Shown one piece after another: positions 34,392 through 43,214 of a stretch of 45,849 nt of DNA. The translations under genes and the position numbers were made by a program. The notes beneath the pieces are model-generated. The model was not told the DNA's origin, searched no databases, and saw only the letters and a program-made list of their open reading frames with translations. The DNA is from Leptolyngbya sp. BC1307. GTDB taxonomy: Bacteria; Cyanobacteriota; Cyanobacteriia; Phormidesmidales; Phormidesmidaceae. The DNA is taken from positions 1 to 45,849 of the forward strand of contig NZ_NRTA01000035.1 of assembly GCF_002286735.1 (NCBI RefSeq), read 5' to 3'. Position 1 is the first letter of the stretch; every line of letters starts with the position of its first letter.

Positions 34392-34452
34392 ATCCTCCAG
34401 ACCATCCTTAGGACTAATACATTTATACTATATTAAAGACAGTCCTCAGGAC
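34392..34452. promoter_or_regulatory. RTCCTNWGGAC dyads upstream of the 122-aa HTH gene
   Basis: ATCCTCCAGAC (34392-34402) and ATCCTTAGGAC (34404-34414) are 12 bp apart. The perfect GTCCTCAGGAC (34442-34452) lies further up, next to the htrA stop. Confidence 0.55.
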
Positions 34453-34470
34453 AAGCTGACAGGAAGATGA

Positions 34471-35772
34471 CTAGCGGCGGGCACTTGCCTCAGTGGGGTA
34501 GTTCCCTGGGCGCACAGATAGCTCTACCGTTTGGCCACCCCGGTTGATGGTCACGGCGATCGCCTCGCCCACAGCCGTCCCTTCTACCGTTCGCTGCACC
34601 TGATCGGCTTCTGTGATGGTCTGACCATTCATTGACAAAATCACATCGCCTAGCCGTAGTCCCGACTGAGCCCCCGGCGCGTTCCGGGCAATGCCTAAAA
34701 TGACTACGCCTTGATCAGCTTGTAGGCGGAGACCTGAGCGCGTATCGGCATTGATCTCTGCTTTTAATGCCGGGGTGAGCGTGCGCATTTGAATGCCAAG
34801 GTAGGCATGCTCTACGCGCCCATTGGCGATCAGCTGATCGGCGATCGCCCGCGCCTGATTGATCGGAATCGCAAAGCCGAGTCCCTGCGCGTTGCCGATA
34901 ATGGCGGTGTTAATACCAATCACTTCACCCCGCTCATTCAGCAACGGGCCACCGGAGTTACCCGGATTGATTGCCGCATCGGTCTGAATGAACTGTACGC
35001 GCTTATCCGGTACGCGAATTTGGGCGCTGGTGCGGCCTGTGGCGCTGATGATGCCAGCAGTAACGGTGTTGTCGAGTCCTAAGGGATTGCCGATGGCGAT
35101 CGCCCACTCACCCGGCCGCAGCGCATCCGAATCGCCAATTGAGACTACCGGCAGATTATCCGCCTCTACTTTGATTACTGCCACGTCGGTCAGCGGATCT
35201 TCGCCTAAGACTTCGCCGCGTAGCTCCCGGCCGTCTTTGAAGGTGACCGTTACCTGGTCTGCGCCCTCAACCACATGCGCGTTCGTCAAAATGATGCCAT
35301 TGGCATTGAGAATAAAGCCGGAACCGGTGCCTCGCTCTATCCGCTCAGTTGGCTGATCGGGAACGCCCATATCCCCAAAAAATTCGCGGAAGAAAGGATC
35401 GTTAAAAATCACTGGGCGACGGCTGGCAGTAACGGTGCGCGCAGAGTTGATTCGCACTACGGCTGGGCCCACCCGCTCTACCGCCGTGGCGATAAAGTTT
35501 GCGCCCCCCATTAAGCGCTCGGTTCCGTTAGCCTGAGCGAGCAGGGTAGATTCGTCGGCAGGGGAAGTTAGAACAGCTGCAGGCGCTTCTGTTAGAGCGG
35601 GTTCGGATTGAATCGTCTCGTATTGGGCGGTCTCGTAAGGAAATCGGGTAGCCGTTTGCGAAGGGGAGCGGCCAGTGACTAGCAGCACAGTGCCAGCGCT
35701 CGCGGCAGTCATCAGCGCGTAGGTTAGCGACTGGCGCAGCCACCTGTAATTTCTTTGGTCAGCCTGCTTCAT
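34471..35772 (-). CDS. HtrA/Deg-family serine protease
   Basis: A 433-aa envelope protease and chaperone (HtrA/HhoA/HhoB group). An N-terminal membrane anchor or signal ([20 protein letters not shown], about 15-34) leads to a trypsin-like domain. The catalytic triad is His166 (TNAHVVEG), Asp196 (PLTDVAVIK) and Ser273 (GNSGGPLL). A single C-terminal PDZ domain spans about 325-425, as usual for cyanobacterial Deg proteases. Three AAAGCCAGAGAA-like repeats lie upstream of the gene. Which of the three paralogs it is cannot be decided. Confidence 0.93.
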   Translation of the reverse strand: MKQADQRNYRWLRQSLTYALMTAASAGTVLLVTGRSPSQTATRFPYETAQYETIQSEPALTEAPAAVLTSPADESTLLAQANGTERLMGGANFIATAVERVGPAVVRINSARTVTASRRPVIFNDPFFREFFGDMGVPDQPTERIERGTGSGFILNANGIILTNAHVVEGADQVTVTFKDGRELRGEVLGEDPLTDVAVIKVEADNLPVVSIGDSDALRPGEWAIAIGNPLGLDNTVTAGIISATGRTSAQIRVPDKRVQFIQTDAAINPGNSGGPLLNERGEVIGINTAIIGNAQGLGFAIPINQARAIADQLIANGRVEHAYLGIQMRTLTPALKAEINADTRSGLRLQADQGVVILGIARNAPGAQSGLRLGDVILSMNGQTITEADQVQRTVEGTAVGEAIAVTINRGGQTVELSVRPGNYPTEASARR

Positions 35773-36306
35773 ACTTCACCTTTTGTCAGTTACGATTTTC
35801 CGAGCTGAATTCACCAGCGATCGCGCTTCTCTGGTTTTTTCTCTGGCTTTATTCTCTGGCTTTTTTGTTCTAGCAGATTGAATAAAAGACTGTGATGTTC
35901 AGCAGTGACAGTTCTGTGAAAGGTCTCCCGGTAAATTGCCACTACAGAAAACAGGGCTCATACAAAAATTGCCTTTAAAGCGGGAGCGAGACTTTGCTGA
36001 AACGGATGGTGCGATCGCACCTATCCGCTCGTCCTACCGCTATGTTTTATGCCTATCTCTCACCAGTTCATGTCAATCGCCACATATACAGATTTCTCCT
36101 GCCTTTGTAGACGCTATATCTAGTACTCTAGAGAGTCCCTAGACCTTCTACTCTTAGCTGTCTGTTTGTACAGGGCGCTACGCTTATTGACTCACATATT
36201 GACTTAAAACATCTGTCAAGCCGGGTGAGCGCTGGCAGATGACGCATCCGAACGCACTGGTCAGCACTCACCCAAACAGACTCCTGAAAACTATCGAGGC
36301 GGATCG
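35773..36306. other. Divergent htrA-dnaA intergenic region
   Basis: 534 bp with no gene seen. It should hold promoters of both htrA (minus) and dnaA (plus). Direct repeats lie at 35827-35859. No TTTTCCACA box was noticed here, in contrast to the dnaA-dnaN gap. Confidence 0.5.
35827..35859 (-). repeat. Three CCAGAGAA direct repeats upstream of htrA
   Basis: Plus-strand TTCTCTGG occurs at 35827-35834, 35839-35846 and 35852-35859. On the coding strand of htrA these read AAAGCCAGAGAA-like units with 12-13 bp period, 55-87 bp before the start codon. Confidence 0.5.
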
Positions 36307-37668
36307 GTGGCTCAAGCAAATGAAGATCTTTGGAATCAGGTACTGGCCAAGCTAGAAAGCCAGCTGAGCAGTCCTACCTTTGAAACCTGGATCAAGCCTA
36401 CCCGCATCCACACGCTGACTGAGCAGCAGTTGGTGGTCCTTACTGACAATCCGTTTGCCCGCAACTGGCTGCAAAAGCACTACCTGAGCCAAATTTCTGA
36501 GGTCGCCGCTGAGGTACTAGGCCACACCGTGGATGTCTCAATTACGGTGACAGACGAGGTCCCTAAGGTATCTGCGCCCGCCGATAGCACTTACTTTTCA
36601 ACGCCTACCGTCGCCGCTAGCGCTGAAAAGAACGGCAGCGGCTCTTCTGATCTCAATCCCAAAGCGATTTTTTCACGCTTCGTGGTGGGCGCTAACAACC
36701 GCATGGCCCACGCAGCGGCTCTAGCAGTATCAGAATCGCCGGGCCGAGAGTTTAATCCGCTGTTTTTGTGCGGCGGAGTGGGCTTGGGTAAAACGCATCT
36801 GATGCAGGCAATTGGTCACTATCGCCTGGAAAGCAATCAAAATGCGCGGGTCGCCTATGTCTCTACTGAGCAGTTCACCAATGATCTGATTGCCTCAATT
36901 CGTCGCGATACGATGCAGCGGTTTCGCGAGCAGTATCGGGAGGTCGATGTCATCTTAGTAGACGACATTCAGTTTATTGAGGGCAAAGAATACACGCAAG
37001 AAGAGTTTTTTCACACCTTTAATACGCTGCACGAGGCCGGTAAGCAGATTGTGCTGGCTTCTGACCGACCGCCGAATAAAATTCCGCGCCTGCAAGACCG
37101 ACTGTGCTCAAGATTTTCGATGGGGCTGATTGCCGATATTCAGTCGCCCGATTTTGAGACGCGCATGGCCATTTTGCAGAAGAAAGCAGAGTACGAGCAG
37201 GTCTCGCTCTCAAGAGATGTGACGGAGTATATTGCCTCTTCCTACGTGACAAATATTCGCGAGCTAGAGGGAGCGCTGACGCGGGCGATCGCCTACACCT
37301 CGATCTCGGGCCTACCAATGACCGTCGAAAACCTGATACCTGTGCTTAATCCGCCAGCAGAGCGCATCGAGTCTTCGCCTAAAGCGGTGATCAAGTCCGT
37401 ATCCGATACGTTTAAAATCTCAATTGAAGATCTTAAGAGCAACTCGCGTCGCCGCGAAATCAGCCTGGCCCGGCAGGTGGGCATGTACCTAATGCGGCAG
37501 CACACCGACTTGAGCCTACCTAAGATTGGCGAACAGTTTGGCGGCAAAGACCACACCACCGTCATGTACAGCTGCGACAAAATTGCTCAGCTCGTCAAGC
37601 GCGATCTCAACCTGGCGCAGACAGTGCGCGAAGTGAGCGATCGCATCACCCTTTCCTCCAATAGCTGA
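36307..37668 (+). CDS. dnaA: Chromosomal replication initiator DnaA
   Basis: A 453-aa AAA+ initiator. Domain I begins [20 protein letters not shown], and [12 protein letters not shown] is at about 48-59. Walker [10 protein letters not shown] is at 156-164 and Walker [12 protein letters not shown] follows. The domain IV DnaA-box-binding signature [21 protein letters not shown] is near the end. The start is GTG at 36307. It lies next to a dense DnaA-box cluster and dnaN. Confidence 0.97.
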   Translation: MAQANEDLWNQVLAKLESQLSSPTFETWIKPTRIHTLTEQQLVVLTDNPFARNWLQKHYLSQISEVAAEVLGHTVDVSITVTDEVPKVSAPADSTYFSTPTVAASAEKNGSGSSDLNPKAIFSRFVVGANNRMAHAAALAVSESPGREFNPLFLCGGVGLGKTHLMQAIGHYRLESNQNARVAYVSTEQFTNDLIASIRRDTMQRFREQYREVDVILVDDIQFIEGKEYTQEEFFHTFNTLHEAGKQIVLASDRPPNKIPRLQDRLCSRFSMGLIADIQSPDFETRMAILQKKAEYEQVSLSRDVTEYIASSYVTNIRELEGALTRAIAYTSISGLPMTVENLIPVLNPPAERIESSPKAVIKSVSDTFKISIEDLKSNSRRREISLARQVGMYLMRQHTDLSLPKIGEQFGGKDHTTVMYSCDKIAQLVKRDLNLAQTVREVSDRITLSSNS

Positions 37669-37700
37669 GAAGCTAACACGTCAGACTCATGAGCCGCGAT

Positions 37701-37734
37701 CGCCCGCCTGGTCTTCTCAGGGTGGGCGTTTTTT
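37701..37734 (+). terminator. Rho-independent terminator after dnaA
   Basis: CGCCC..CCT and AGG..GGGCG form an interrupted stem followed by TTTTTT, starting 32 bp after the dnaA stop. Confidence 0.75.
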
Positions 37735-37769
37735 ATGGAAAAATCCGGCCTACAGGTTAAGAAAAATTA

Positions 37770-38030
37770 AACGTACGCAGGATTTTCCTGTGGAAAACCC
37801 CTGTTTTCCTGTGGAAAACCTGTGGAGAGCCGGTGGGAAACCCATTGCCATCTGTGGAAAAGAATCCAGCTATTGCAAGGGTTGTGGAAAACTCCCAAAG
37901 TTTTCCACAGGTTTTCCACAGCATGAAAAAGGCTGAAAGCAACTTTTACTCGGACATTAGCTGAGTTTTCCACAGTTTCCACAGCCTCTACTACTACTAG
38001 TTTAAATATCTATTATTAGAAAGAAAGCAG
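37770..38030 (+). other. Chromosomal origin of replication (oriC)
   Basis: Seven perfect TTTTCCACA boxes: minus orientation at 37789, 37810, 37853 and 37883; plus orientation at 37901, 37912 and 37966. Variants are TGTGGAGAG (37821) and GTTTCCACA (37975). The last plus-orientation boxes are followed by GCCTC, then TACTACTACTAG (37989-38000) and the AT-rich TTTAAATATCTATTATTAG, which matches the order DnaA box, DnaA-trio, unwinding element described for bacterial oriC. It lies between dnaA and dnaN. Confidence 0.93.
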
Positions 38031-38141
38031 TCTTAAAACGAGCGCAATGGCCAGTTGACAAGAGGCTGTAGAACAGGGCTAATGGGTGATAGTATTGGGC
38101 ATCTCAAAGGTCTTACCTGTTCAAACATTCCCCACTGAGCG

Positions 38142-39272
38142 ATGAAATTTAGCTGCCCGCAAACCGATTTCAACACTCATTTTTCACTGGTCAGCCGGGC
38201 AGTGCCGTCGCGGCCAAGTAAGCCGGTTTTAGGTAACGTTTTGGTTACTGCCAGCACCGATACGCAGCAGGTGACCCTGGTCGGGTTTGATGAAACTCTG
38301 GGCATCCAAACGACCTTTGCGGCTCAAGTTGATGAGAGCGGCGCGCTGACGCTACCGGCTAAGCTGCTCGGCGATATCGTCTCCCGACTGCCCAATGAAG
38401 ACCTCGATATCAGCGAAGATGAAGATGAACCTGTGATCACGTTGGCCTGCTCAGCCGGACGCTACCAGGTCAGGGGGCTGAGTGCCGAAGACTATCCCAA
38501 CTTGCCCGAAGTAGCCTCAGCAGAGCCGGTGAAAATTTCAGCCGATGCGCTGATTGAAGGCTTGAGAGGGTCACTATTTGCGACCAGCACTGACGAAACC
38601 AAGCAGGTCTTGACCGGCGTTCATCTTACGGCTGACGATGAGAGCTTAGAATTTGCGGCAACCGATGGGCATCGTCTAGCGATTGTGCAAACGGTGGACG
38701 AAACCGGTGCGGCTGGCCTACAGACAACTGTCACGATTCCCAGTAAGGCGCTGCGAGAGCTAGAGCGAATTTTACAGGCTTACCCCAGCAGCGAACCGGT
38801 GGCCTTACAACTCGATCAAACCCAGGCTGTATTTGACCTGGGCCAGCAGCGAATTACCAGCCGCCTGCTAGAAGGCCAGTATCCCAACTACCGTCAGCTG
38901 CTGCCTAAGCAATTTGAGCGCCAGCTAACGATAGACCGTAAGCAGTTTATCTCCTCTCTAGAACGGATTGCGGTAATGGCAGATCAGCGCAATAACATCG
39001 TCAAGCTGTCGATTGATAGCGAAAATCAGTCGCTGGCCCTGTCCGTCGAAGCGCAGGAAGTCGGCAGCGGGTTAGAGACCCTCCCCGCTCAAGTGACGGG
39101 TGAAAGCTTAGAGATTGCCTTTAACGTGCGCTATTTGCTAGACGGCCTTAAAGCCCTGCCCTCTGCAGAAATTCAGATTCAGTGCAATACCGCAACGAGC
39201 CCTTCGGTGCTGACACCACTAGGCGGCACCAAAATTACCTACCTGGTCATGCCCGTGCAGATTCGCAGCTAG
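38142..39272 (+). CDS. dnaN: DNA polymerase III beta sliding clamp
   Basis: A 376-aa clamp made of three similar domains. MKFSCPQTDFNTHFSLVSRAVPSRPSKPVLGNVLV opens domain 1, FAATDGHRLAI marks domain 2, and the C-terminal LTPLGGTKITYLVMPVQIRS includes the canonical P-V/M-R end. Length is normal. It is placed just after oriC. Confidence 0.96.
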   Translation: MKFSCPQTDFNTHFSLVSRAVPSRPSKPVLGNVLVTASTDTQQVTLVGFDETLGIQTTFAAQVDESGALTLPAKLLGDIVSRLPNEDLDISEDEDEPVITLACSAGRYQVRGLSAEDYPNLPEVASAEPVKISADALIEGLRGSLFATSTDETKQVLTGVHLTADDESLEFAATDGHRLAIVQTVDETGAAGLQTTVTIPSKALRELERILQAYPSSEPVALQLDQTQAVFDLGQQRITSRLLEGQYPNYRQLLPKQFERQLTIDRKQFISSLERIAVMADQRNNIVKLSIDSENQSLALSVEAQEVGSGLETLPAQVTGESLEIAFNVRYLLDGLKALPSAEIQIQCNTATSPSVLTPLGGTKITYLVMPVQIRS

Positions 39273-39377
39273 GCTATAAGGCTACTGGCTGTCAAGGTTG
39301 CTGGCCCTCCATTAGCGATGTCTGACAGTGTGCAGCTGCGGGCACTGGGGAAGAGATCCGCTGAGGAGTTTAAAGCT

Positions 39378-39434
39378 ATGAGCAAGAATCAAGAAATGTT
39401 GATTATTATGGCTCCCGTCATTGGTTGCTGCTAG
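39378..39434 (+). CDS. Possible 18-aa peptide ORF
   Basis: MSKNQEMLIIMAPVIGCC, preceded by GAGGAG 9 bp upstream of the ATG. It is hydrophobic with a terminal Cys pair. It is too short to judge from sequence alone; the good ribosome-binding site is the main support. Confidence 0.3.
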   Translation: MSKNQEMLIIMAPVIGCC

Positions 39435-39520
39435 GGCAATCGGGGTAAATTAATGGTGGCGCTATGTACTACGCCGCTGTACTACGCTCAGACGCTTCGC
39501 TGACGAATTAAGAGAAACCT

Positions 39521-39595
39521 ATGGACTTAGCTTTAGCTGCGATTATATTTGGTGTGATCCTGGTGGTGTTTAGTAAAGAAGTGCTTAACGATTAG
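39521..39595 (+). CDS. Possible 24-aa single-TM membrane peptide
   Basis: MDLALAAIIFGVILVVFSKE then VLND. It is a clean transmembrane helix with charged C-terminus, the size of small thylakoid-complex subunits such as PetN or PetL, but it matches none that I recall. The stop overlaps the convergent Fur-family stop by 2 bp. The ribosome-binding site is weak (AAGAG). The rest of 39273-39591 shows nothing else. Confidence 0.4.
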   Translation: MDLALAAIIFGVILVVFSKEVLND

Positions 39596-40044
39596 GACGG
39601 TCGGGTAACTTCGCCGGTTTTGGTGCCGAAGAAATCTATTCGGTAATCTGAGATCTTGATGCCCGTTTGAGCTTCTACTTGCTGCAGTAATTCGGCAGGT
39701 AGTTCGATGTTGATATCAATAATCTGGTGGGTATCGATACAGTTGACGTGACTGTGAGACGAATTGACGTGTCCGTATAGACGACCATCTGCTCGCTCGA
39801 CACACTCGATGATGCCTTGCTCTGAGAGGGCTTCCAAGTTTTGATAAACTGAGGTGTGACCAATCTCCCGGCCTAGCTGATTGAGCCGGTCATAGATCTC
39901 GCGGGCCGACAGATGCTCCTGACTTTGCCACAGCAGCTCTAAGACATAACGCCGCTGACGGCTGAGCCGCATACCTAATGCCTGACACCGCGCGATCGCA
40001 TCTTCTAATGATTCAATGGGAGAAATATCGGCGGATGGTTGCAT
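39592..40044 (-). CDS. Fur-family transcriptional regulator, atypical zinc site
   Basis: A 150-aa metalloregulator. The winged helix is RLSRQRRYVLELLWQSQEHLSAREIYDRLNQLG (about 23-55) and the recognition helix HTSVYQNLEALSEQGII (about 60-76). The dimerisation domain has HVNSSHSHVNCIDTHQIIDI, where classical Fur/PerR/Zur carry CxxC; here only one Cys (in VNCIDT) is present and the C-terminal CxxC is also absent. The structural Zn site therefore seems lost, while the His cluster for the regulatory metal persists. It may be PerR/Fur-like; the target is unknown. Confidence 0.85.
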   Translation of the reverse strand: MQPSADISPIESLEDAIARCQALGMRLSRQRRYVLELLWQSQEHLSAREIYDRLNQLGREIGHTSVYQNLEALSEQGIIECVERADGRLYGHVNSSHSHVNCIDTHQIIDINIELPAELLQQVEAQTGIKISDYRIDFFGTKTGEVTRPS

Positions 40045-40221
40045 AGCATGAGGAAAGACGAGTGGCCAAAAGGTAGAGACTACCAGTTAGGTCGCAGTCA
40101 GGTTACCGCTGGCAGAATTGCCACTGGCCTAAATCATAGTCACTACCACTTTAGCTCGAACGCTAGGAAATTGTCTATTTCGCCCCTCGACATCAGCGCT
40201 GCTGCACCTGACGGTTGACTG

Positions 40222-42060
40222 CTATTTTTGCCGAATAATCTTGTCCTCATTTCTCCATAAAAGTTCACGGCGAGCCGGTTGGTTGCTTTTTTCTTCTGTT
40301 TTGATTGGGGCTGCGGGAAGGGCGAGATTGGTAGGGGCGATCGCCTCAGTATCTGTCACCTCGATATCAGTCGGGCTGACATCACCTGAACTCTCTACGG
40401 CGCTGGGTTCATCACTCTCTGCTAACCTTTCTGCGACCAGCGGCTGAGAGGGATGACCCGTCAAGCCTTCACTGAGACTAGCCCGCCTATCTGTCTCCTC
40501 TCTTTGCTCTTCTATGGGGGCACTACTACTGGCCTCACCGGGTATATCAAAGATGGCTTCGATACTCGCATCAGACTCTGCTGCAGTCTGATCTACACTG
40601 TCATCGTACTCATCTTCTTCCATGCCAAATAGCGTCGGCGCGACGGTAACGTCTTGAGCTGACTCTAATACTTCACCTCCCTCTAACGCTTCACCCGAAT
40701 CCGCGTCCGCTGGTTGAAAGGCAAGGTCAATCTGGCTGCTGTTTGGTAGTGCTTCTACAGGTGCAGCGGGTGGCGCAATCGAGGCCAGGACTTCTGCGTC
40801 AGAAGGGGGTAGCCCGAACGAGAGGGCCACGTAGGCATCAGTCTGGGCAGATAGGCGCGGCTCACGCAGGTCGTTAGCGGTTGTTTCTGCCGTTACCACC
40901 AGTGGCTCGTCAGTGCTGACGACTGTAGAGGCTAAGCTATCTGCACTAACTGCACCGTTGGGATCGTAAGCCTGCAAAGCCCGCGAAATAGCCAGGGCGC
41001 GCCGCTCTTGGTCCCGGCTAATACTATGAACGTTGTTGCCCAAACCGGGCGCATTCCAGGTCTGCGTATCTGGATCAATGTAAGCGTAGGTACGCGCCCA
41101 CAAAATCGCCTTTTGGCCGCGCATTCCCAACCGGTTAGCTTCTGCTAAACGCTCTATATAGCCCCCCCGGTCTAGCGCTGCTAAAGGCGCTTGATTGGCC
41201 AGGTCAATGCCGTTGAGCTTAGCTTCCAAAGAGAGCTTCACGCCCAGGCCTGCCGCTTTCTCTTCCAGCTGCAGTCCCTGGTTTCGCAATCGGCTGAGCT
41301 GCTTTTCATCGGCTTCTTCTGGCGTGCTTGCTCCGTGCTGATAGGAGAAGGTGCCCATGTTCCAGACGCCGTTGCCGGGGTCGGTATGGCCGTAATATGC
41401 CGGGGTGCGCCCTCCATCTGACATGCGGGTGCCTTCGGCGCTGCCTACAGTGCGCGCGACCAGTGAGCTAGATCCGCCGTCAAAGATCCAGTCGTCCAGC
41501 CCGAGGGTGTTGTAGGCAGGGTCTGCTGGCTGCTGAGCGATTAGTTCGCTGGGCGGCTCGGAGGGCTTGTTAGAAATGTTCCCAGTCGGAAACTCTACCG
41601 GAATTTCTGTAGCGGCATTGGCTTCAGCCGTATCGTCGCGGTCTGTTCCTTTTTGGATAGCCCGACTATCGGTTTCTGCTGGCATCTGTACGCTGTTGTT
41701 AGCAAAGCTGAGCCCAATGCTGTCTTTCTGGTGAGAGATTTTGGCAGGAACAGGCTCGCTTTCGGGTAAAGTTCCTGTTATTGGTGGAAGGCTCTCCTGG
41801 TAGCGAATCAACTCTTCATCGGCGGCTTGCTGCGTGGGCTGCTCAAGGGGCTGTACAGCCTTTTGTTCTACGGATTGTTCGATCTGTGGGATCGGACTAC
41901 TTGACGCTTGAGCGCTGCTTTTATCTGTTGCTGGCTGCTGCCGCGCTGATGGTAGCGCAAAGCTGAGCCCTAGATTGTCTTCGTAGGCTTTGGCTGTACC
42001 CGTCCAACTCAACAAAGTGACTAATATTCCAATAGCAAACAGATAAGGCGATTTCAACAT
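40222..42060 (-). CDS. Large exported cyanobacterial protein with LSFALP-like repeats
   Basis: A 612-aa secreted or periplasmic protein. The signal peptide is MLKSPYLFAIGILVTLLSWT with cleavage near AKA/YEDN (25/26). A central conserved-looking domain (about 200-365) contains TVGSAEGTR, GHTDPGNGVWNMGTFSYQHG and LDRGGYIERLAEANRLGM; SAEGTR recalls the catalytic Glu of lambda-type lysozymes, but that is only a suggestion. Flanks are acidic, Ser/Pro/Glu-rich and disordered. GLSFALP (31-37), GLSFANN (116-122) and ALSFGLP (412-418) repeat a short motif. Confidence 0.65.
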   Translation of the reverse strand: MLKSPYLFAIGILVTLLSWTGTAKAYEDNLGLSFALPSARQQPATDKSSAQASSSPIPQIEQSVEQKAVQPLEQPTQQAADEELIRYQESLPPITGTLPESEPVPAKISHQKDSIGLSFANNSVQMPAETDSRAIQKGTDRDDTAEANAATEIPVEFPTGNISNKPSEPPSELIAQQPADPAYNTLGLDDWIFDGGSSSLVARTVGSAEGTRMSDGGRTPAYYGHTDPGNGVWNMGTFSYQHGASTPEEADEKQLSRLRNQGLQLEEKAAGLGVKLSLEAKLNGIDLANQAPLAALDRGGYIERLAEANRLGMRGQKAILWARTYAYIDPDTQTWNAPGLGNNVHSISRDQERRALAISRALQAYDPNGAVSADSLASTVVSTDEPLVVTAETTANDLREPRLSAQTDAYVALSFGLPPSDAEVLASIAPPAAPVEALPNSSQIDLAFQPADADSGEALEGGEVLESAQDVTVAPTLFGMEEDEYDDSVDQTAAESDASIEAIFDIPGEASSSAPIEEQREETDRRASLSEGLTGHPSQPLVAERLAESDEPSAVESSGDVSPTDIEVTDTEAIAPTNLALPAAPIKTEEKSNQPARRELLWRNEDKIIRQK

Positions 42061-42208
42061 CGTGCTAAGAAGGCGAGAAACCTAATGAATGAAAAACAGT
42101 TGCTCGAAAGAAGAAATGTCTGTTGGCGGCATCAGCAAAGCAATCACTCGTATCTGAGCGTGAGCTTTACAGAACAAACTCTACAGAATCAACTCTGCAG
42201 GCGGTGAG

Positions 42209-42718
42209 TTAACCTGGCGCTAGCGCTCTTTCTAAAACGCCTTTGGCCGGTTCAACAATGATCCAGGTGCCATCGGGCTGTCGCCTGAGCGTGGCGAAGC
42301 TGAGGTATTTCCCTTTGCCGATGGTTTTCCCCGCTTTGATCTTGCCGTAGGCTATATCGCGCAGTCCGCACAGCCGAAACAAGTAAGCCGGGATTTCGGG
42401 TGCAGAATACAGGGCGCAGTCCTCTAACTCGCTTAGCTCTAGCTTGCCGTCAAACGGCGCAGTTACTTGAGCGTTTTTTAGGTAGAGAGAAATATCTCCC
42501 AAACTGCCTGCTACTGTGTTGCCCGCTATCTCATCTCCCGGATTGAGCGCCCACTGCTGCTGTAAAGTGATGCTTCTAGGCACTGGCGCAGAGCGAGTTG
42601 CACAGCTACTCAGACCAACGGCGATCGCCATCAGCGGTAAGTACTGTGCAAGCTTTCGCCAGGACAACCAATCCCAAGAAAAAGCACTAAAGCTTAAAGC
42701 GATAGCCGGCATATTCAT
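42209..42718 (-). CDS. Putative lipoprotein
   Basis: About 169 aa from ATG 42718 (MNMPAIALSFSAFSWDWLSW), with an ATG three codons earlier (42727). Either gives a signal peptide ending in the lipobox GLSSC. The frame is open to 42928 but would then run through the upstream gene. The mature part contains GDEIAGNTVAGSLGDISLYL, paired Cys (EDCALY, RLCGLRD) and GKTIGKGKYLSFATLRRQPDGTW. No family was recognised. The start overlaps the end of the 143-aa gene by about 32-41 bp, implying cotranscription. Confidence 0.65.
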   Translation of the reverse strand: MNMPAIALSFSAFSWDWLSWRKLAQYLPLMAIAVGLSSCATRSAPVPRSITLQQQWALNPGDEIAGNTVAGSLGDISLYLKNAQVTAPFDGKLELSELEDCALYSAPEIPAYLFRLCGLRDIAYGKIKAGKTIGKGKYLSFATLRRQPDGTWIIVEPAKGVLERALAPG

Positions 42719-43118
42719 CGTTCTCATAGAGGATAACGAGGGTGGTCTCAGGGTCAAAAGCGAGGGGATAAGCTTCTCGTTCGGCTTTGACACCGGCTCG
42801 GATGTCGAGTGAAGAGAGCTGACAGTAGGGCGACTGTACGACCTGGCGCACGCGCTCCTTACTATCTCGTTCTGGAATCGCCAATAGTTTGAGCAGTTGC
42901 TCTCGCGAGAGCTGGGCGCTGTCAACAATCTCAGTCTCGCATTCTTGAGCCAGCCGGCTGATCGATGGATTTTGGCTAGCGGTATTCGACAATCTGAAGG
43001 GGCCGCTCAGCAGGGTTTTGACCCCATTGATATCGAGCAATATGCCGATCAGGGCAAACATTAAGCCGCCTGCTAGAAGCGGCTTGATAGGATAGTGGAT
43101 GGAGCTAGATGTTGTCAT
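42687..43118 (-). CDS. Conserved cyanobacterial membrane-anchored protein
   Basis: A 143-aa protein with one N-terminal TM (PLLAGGLMFALIGILLDING, about 13-32). The soluble domain carries ECETEIVDSAQLSREQLLKLLAIPERDSKERV and SPYCQLSSLDIRAGVKAEREAYPLAFDP. A near-perfect ribosome-binding site, AGGAGGT, precedes the ATG. I recognise this as a widespread cyanobacterial hypothetical; function is unknown. It is followed by the overlapping lipoprotein gene. Confidence 0.8.
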   Translation of the reverse strand: MTTSSSIHYPIKPLLAGGLMFALIGILLDINGVKTLLSGPFRLSNTASQNPSISRLAQECETEIVDSAQLSREQLLKLLAIPERDSKERVRQVVQSPYCQLSSLDIRAGVKAEREAYPLAFDPETTLVILYENDEYAGYRFKL

Positions 43119-43147
43119 TAAATAACCTCCTAACGAATTGAACCGGT

Positions 43148-43190
43148 GGACTTGCCAGCGGATTTGCCAGTGGATTTGCCAGTGGATTTG
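43148..43190. repeat. 12-bp tandem repeat (GGATTTGCCAGT), about 3.6 copies
   Basis: Units are at 43148, 43160 and 43172, with a partial at 43184; the first has two mismatches. They lie between two minus-strand genes. Confidence 0.8.
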
Positions 43191-43214
43191 AAGAAGAAAT
43201 ATGGATCTGCGACT

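Noticed and set aside
37757-37982. Minus-strand ORFs across the dnaA-dnaN gap
   Set aside because: They are made of repeated DnaA boxes (VENLWKTL, GFPQENRGF) inside oriC and are not genes.
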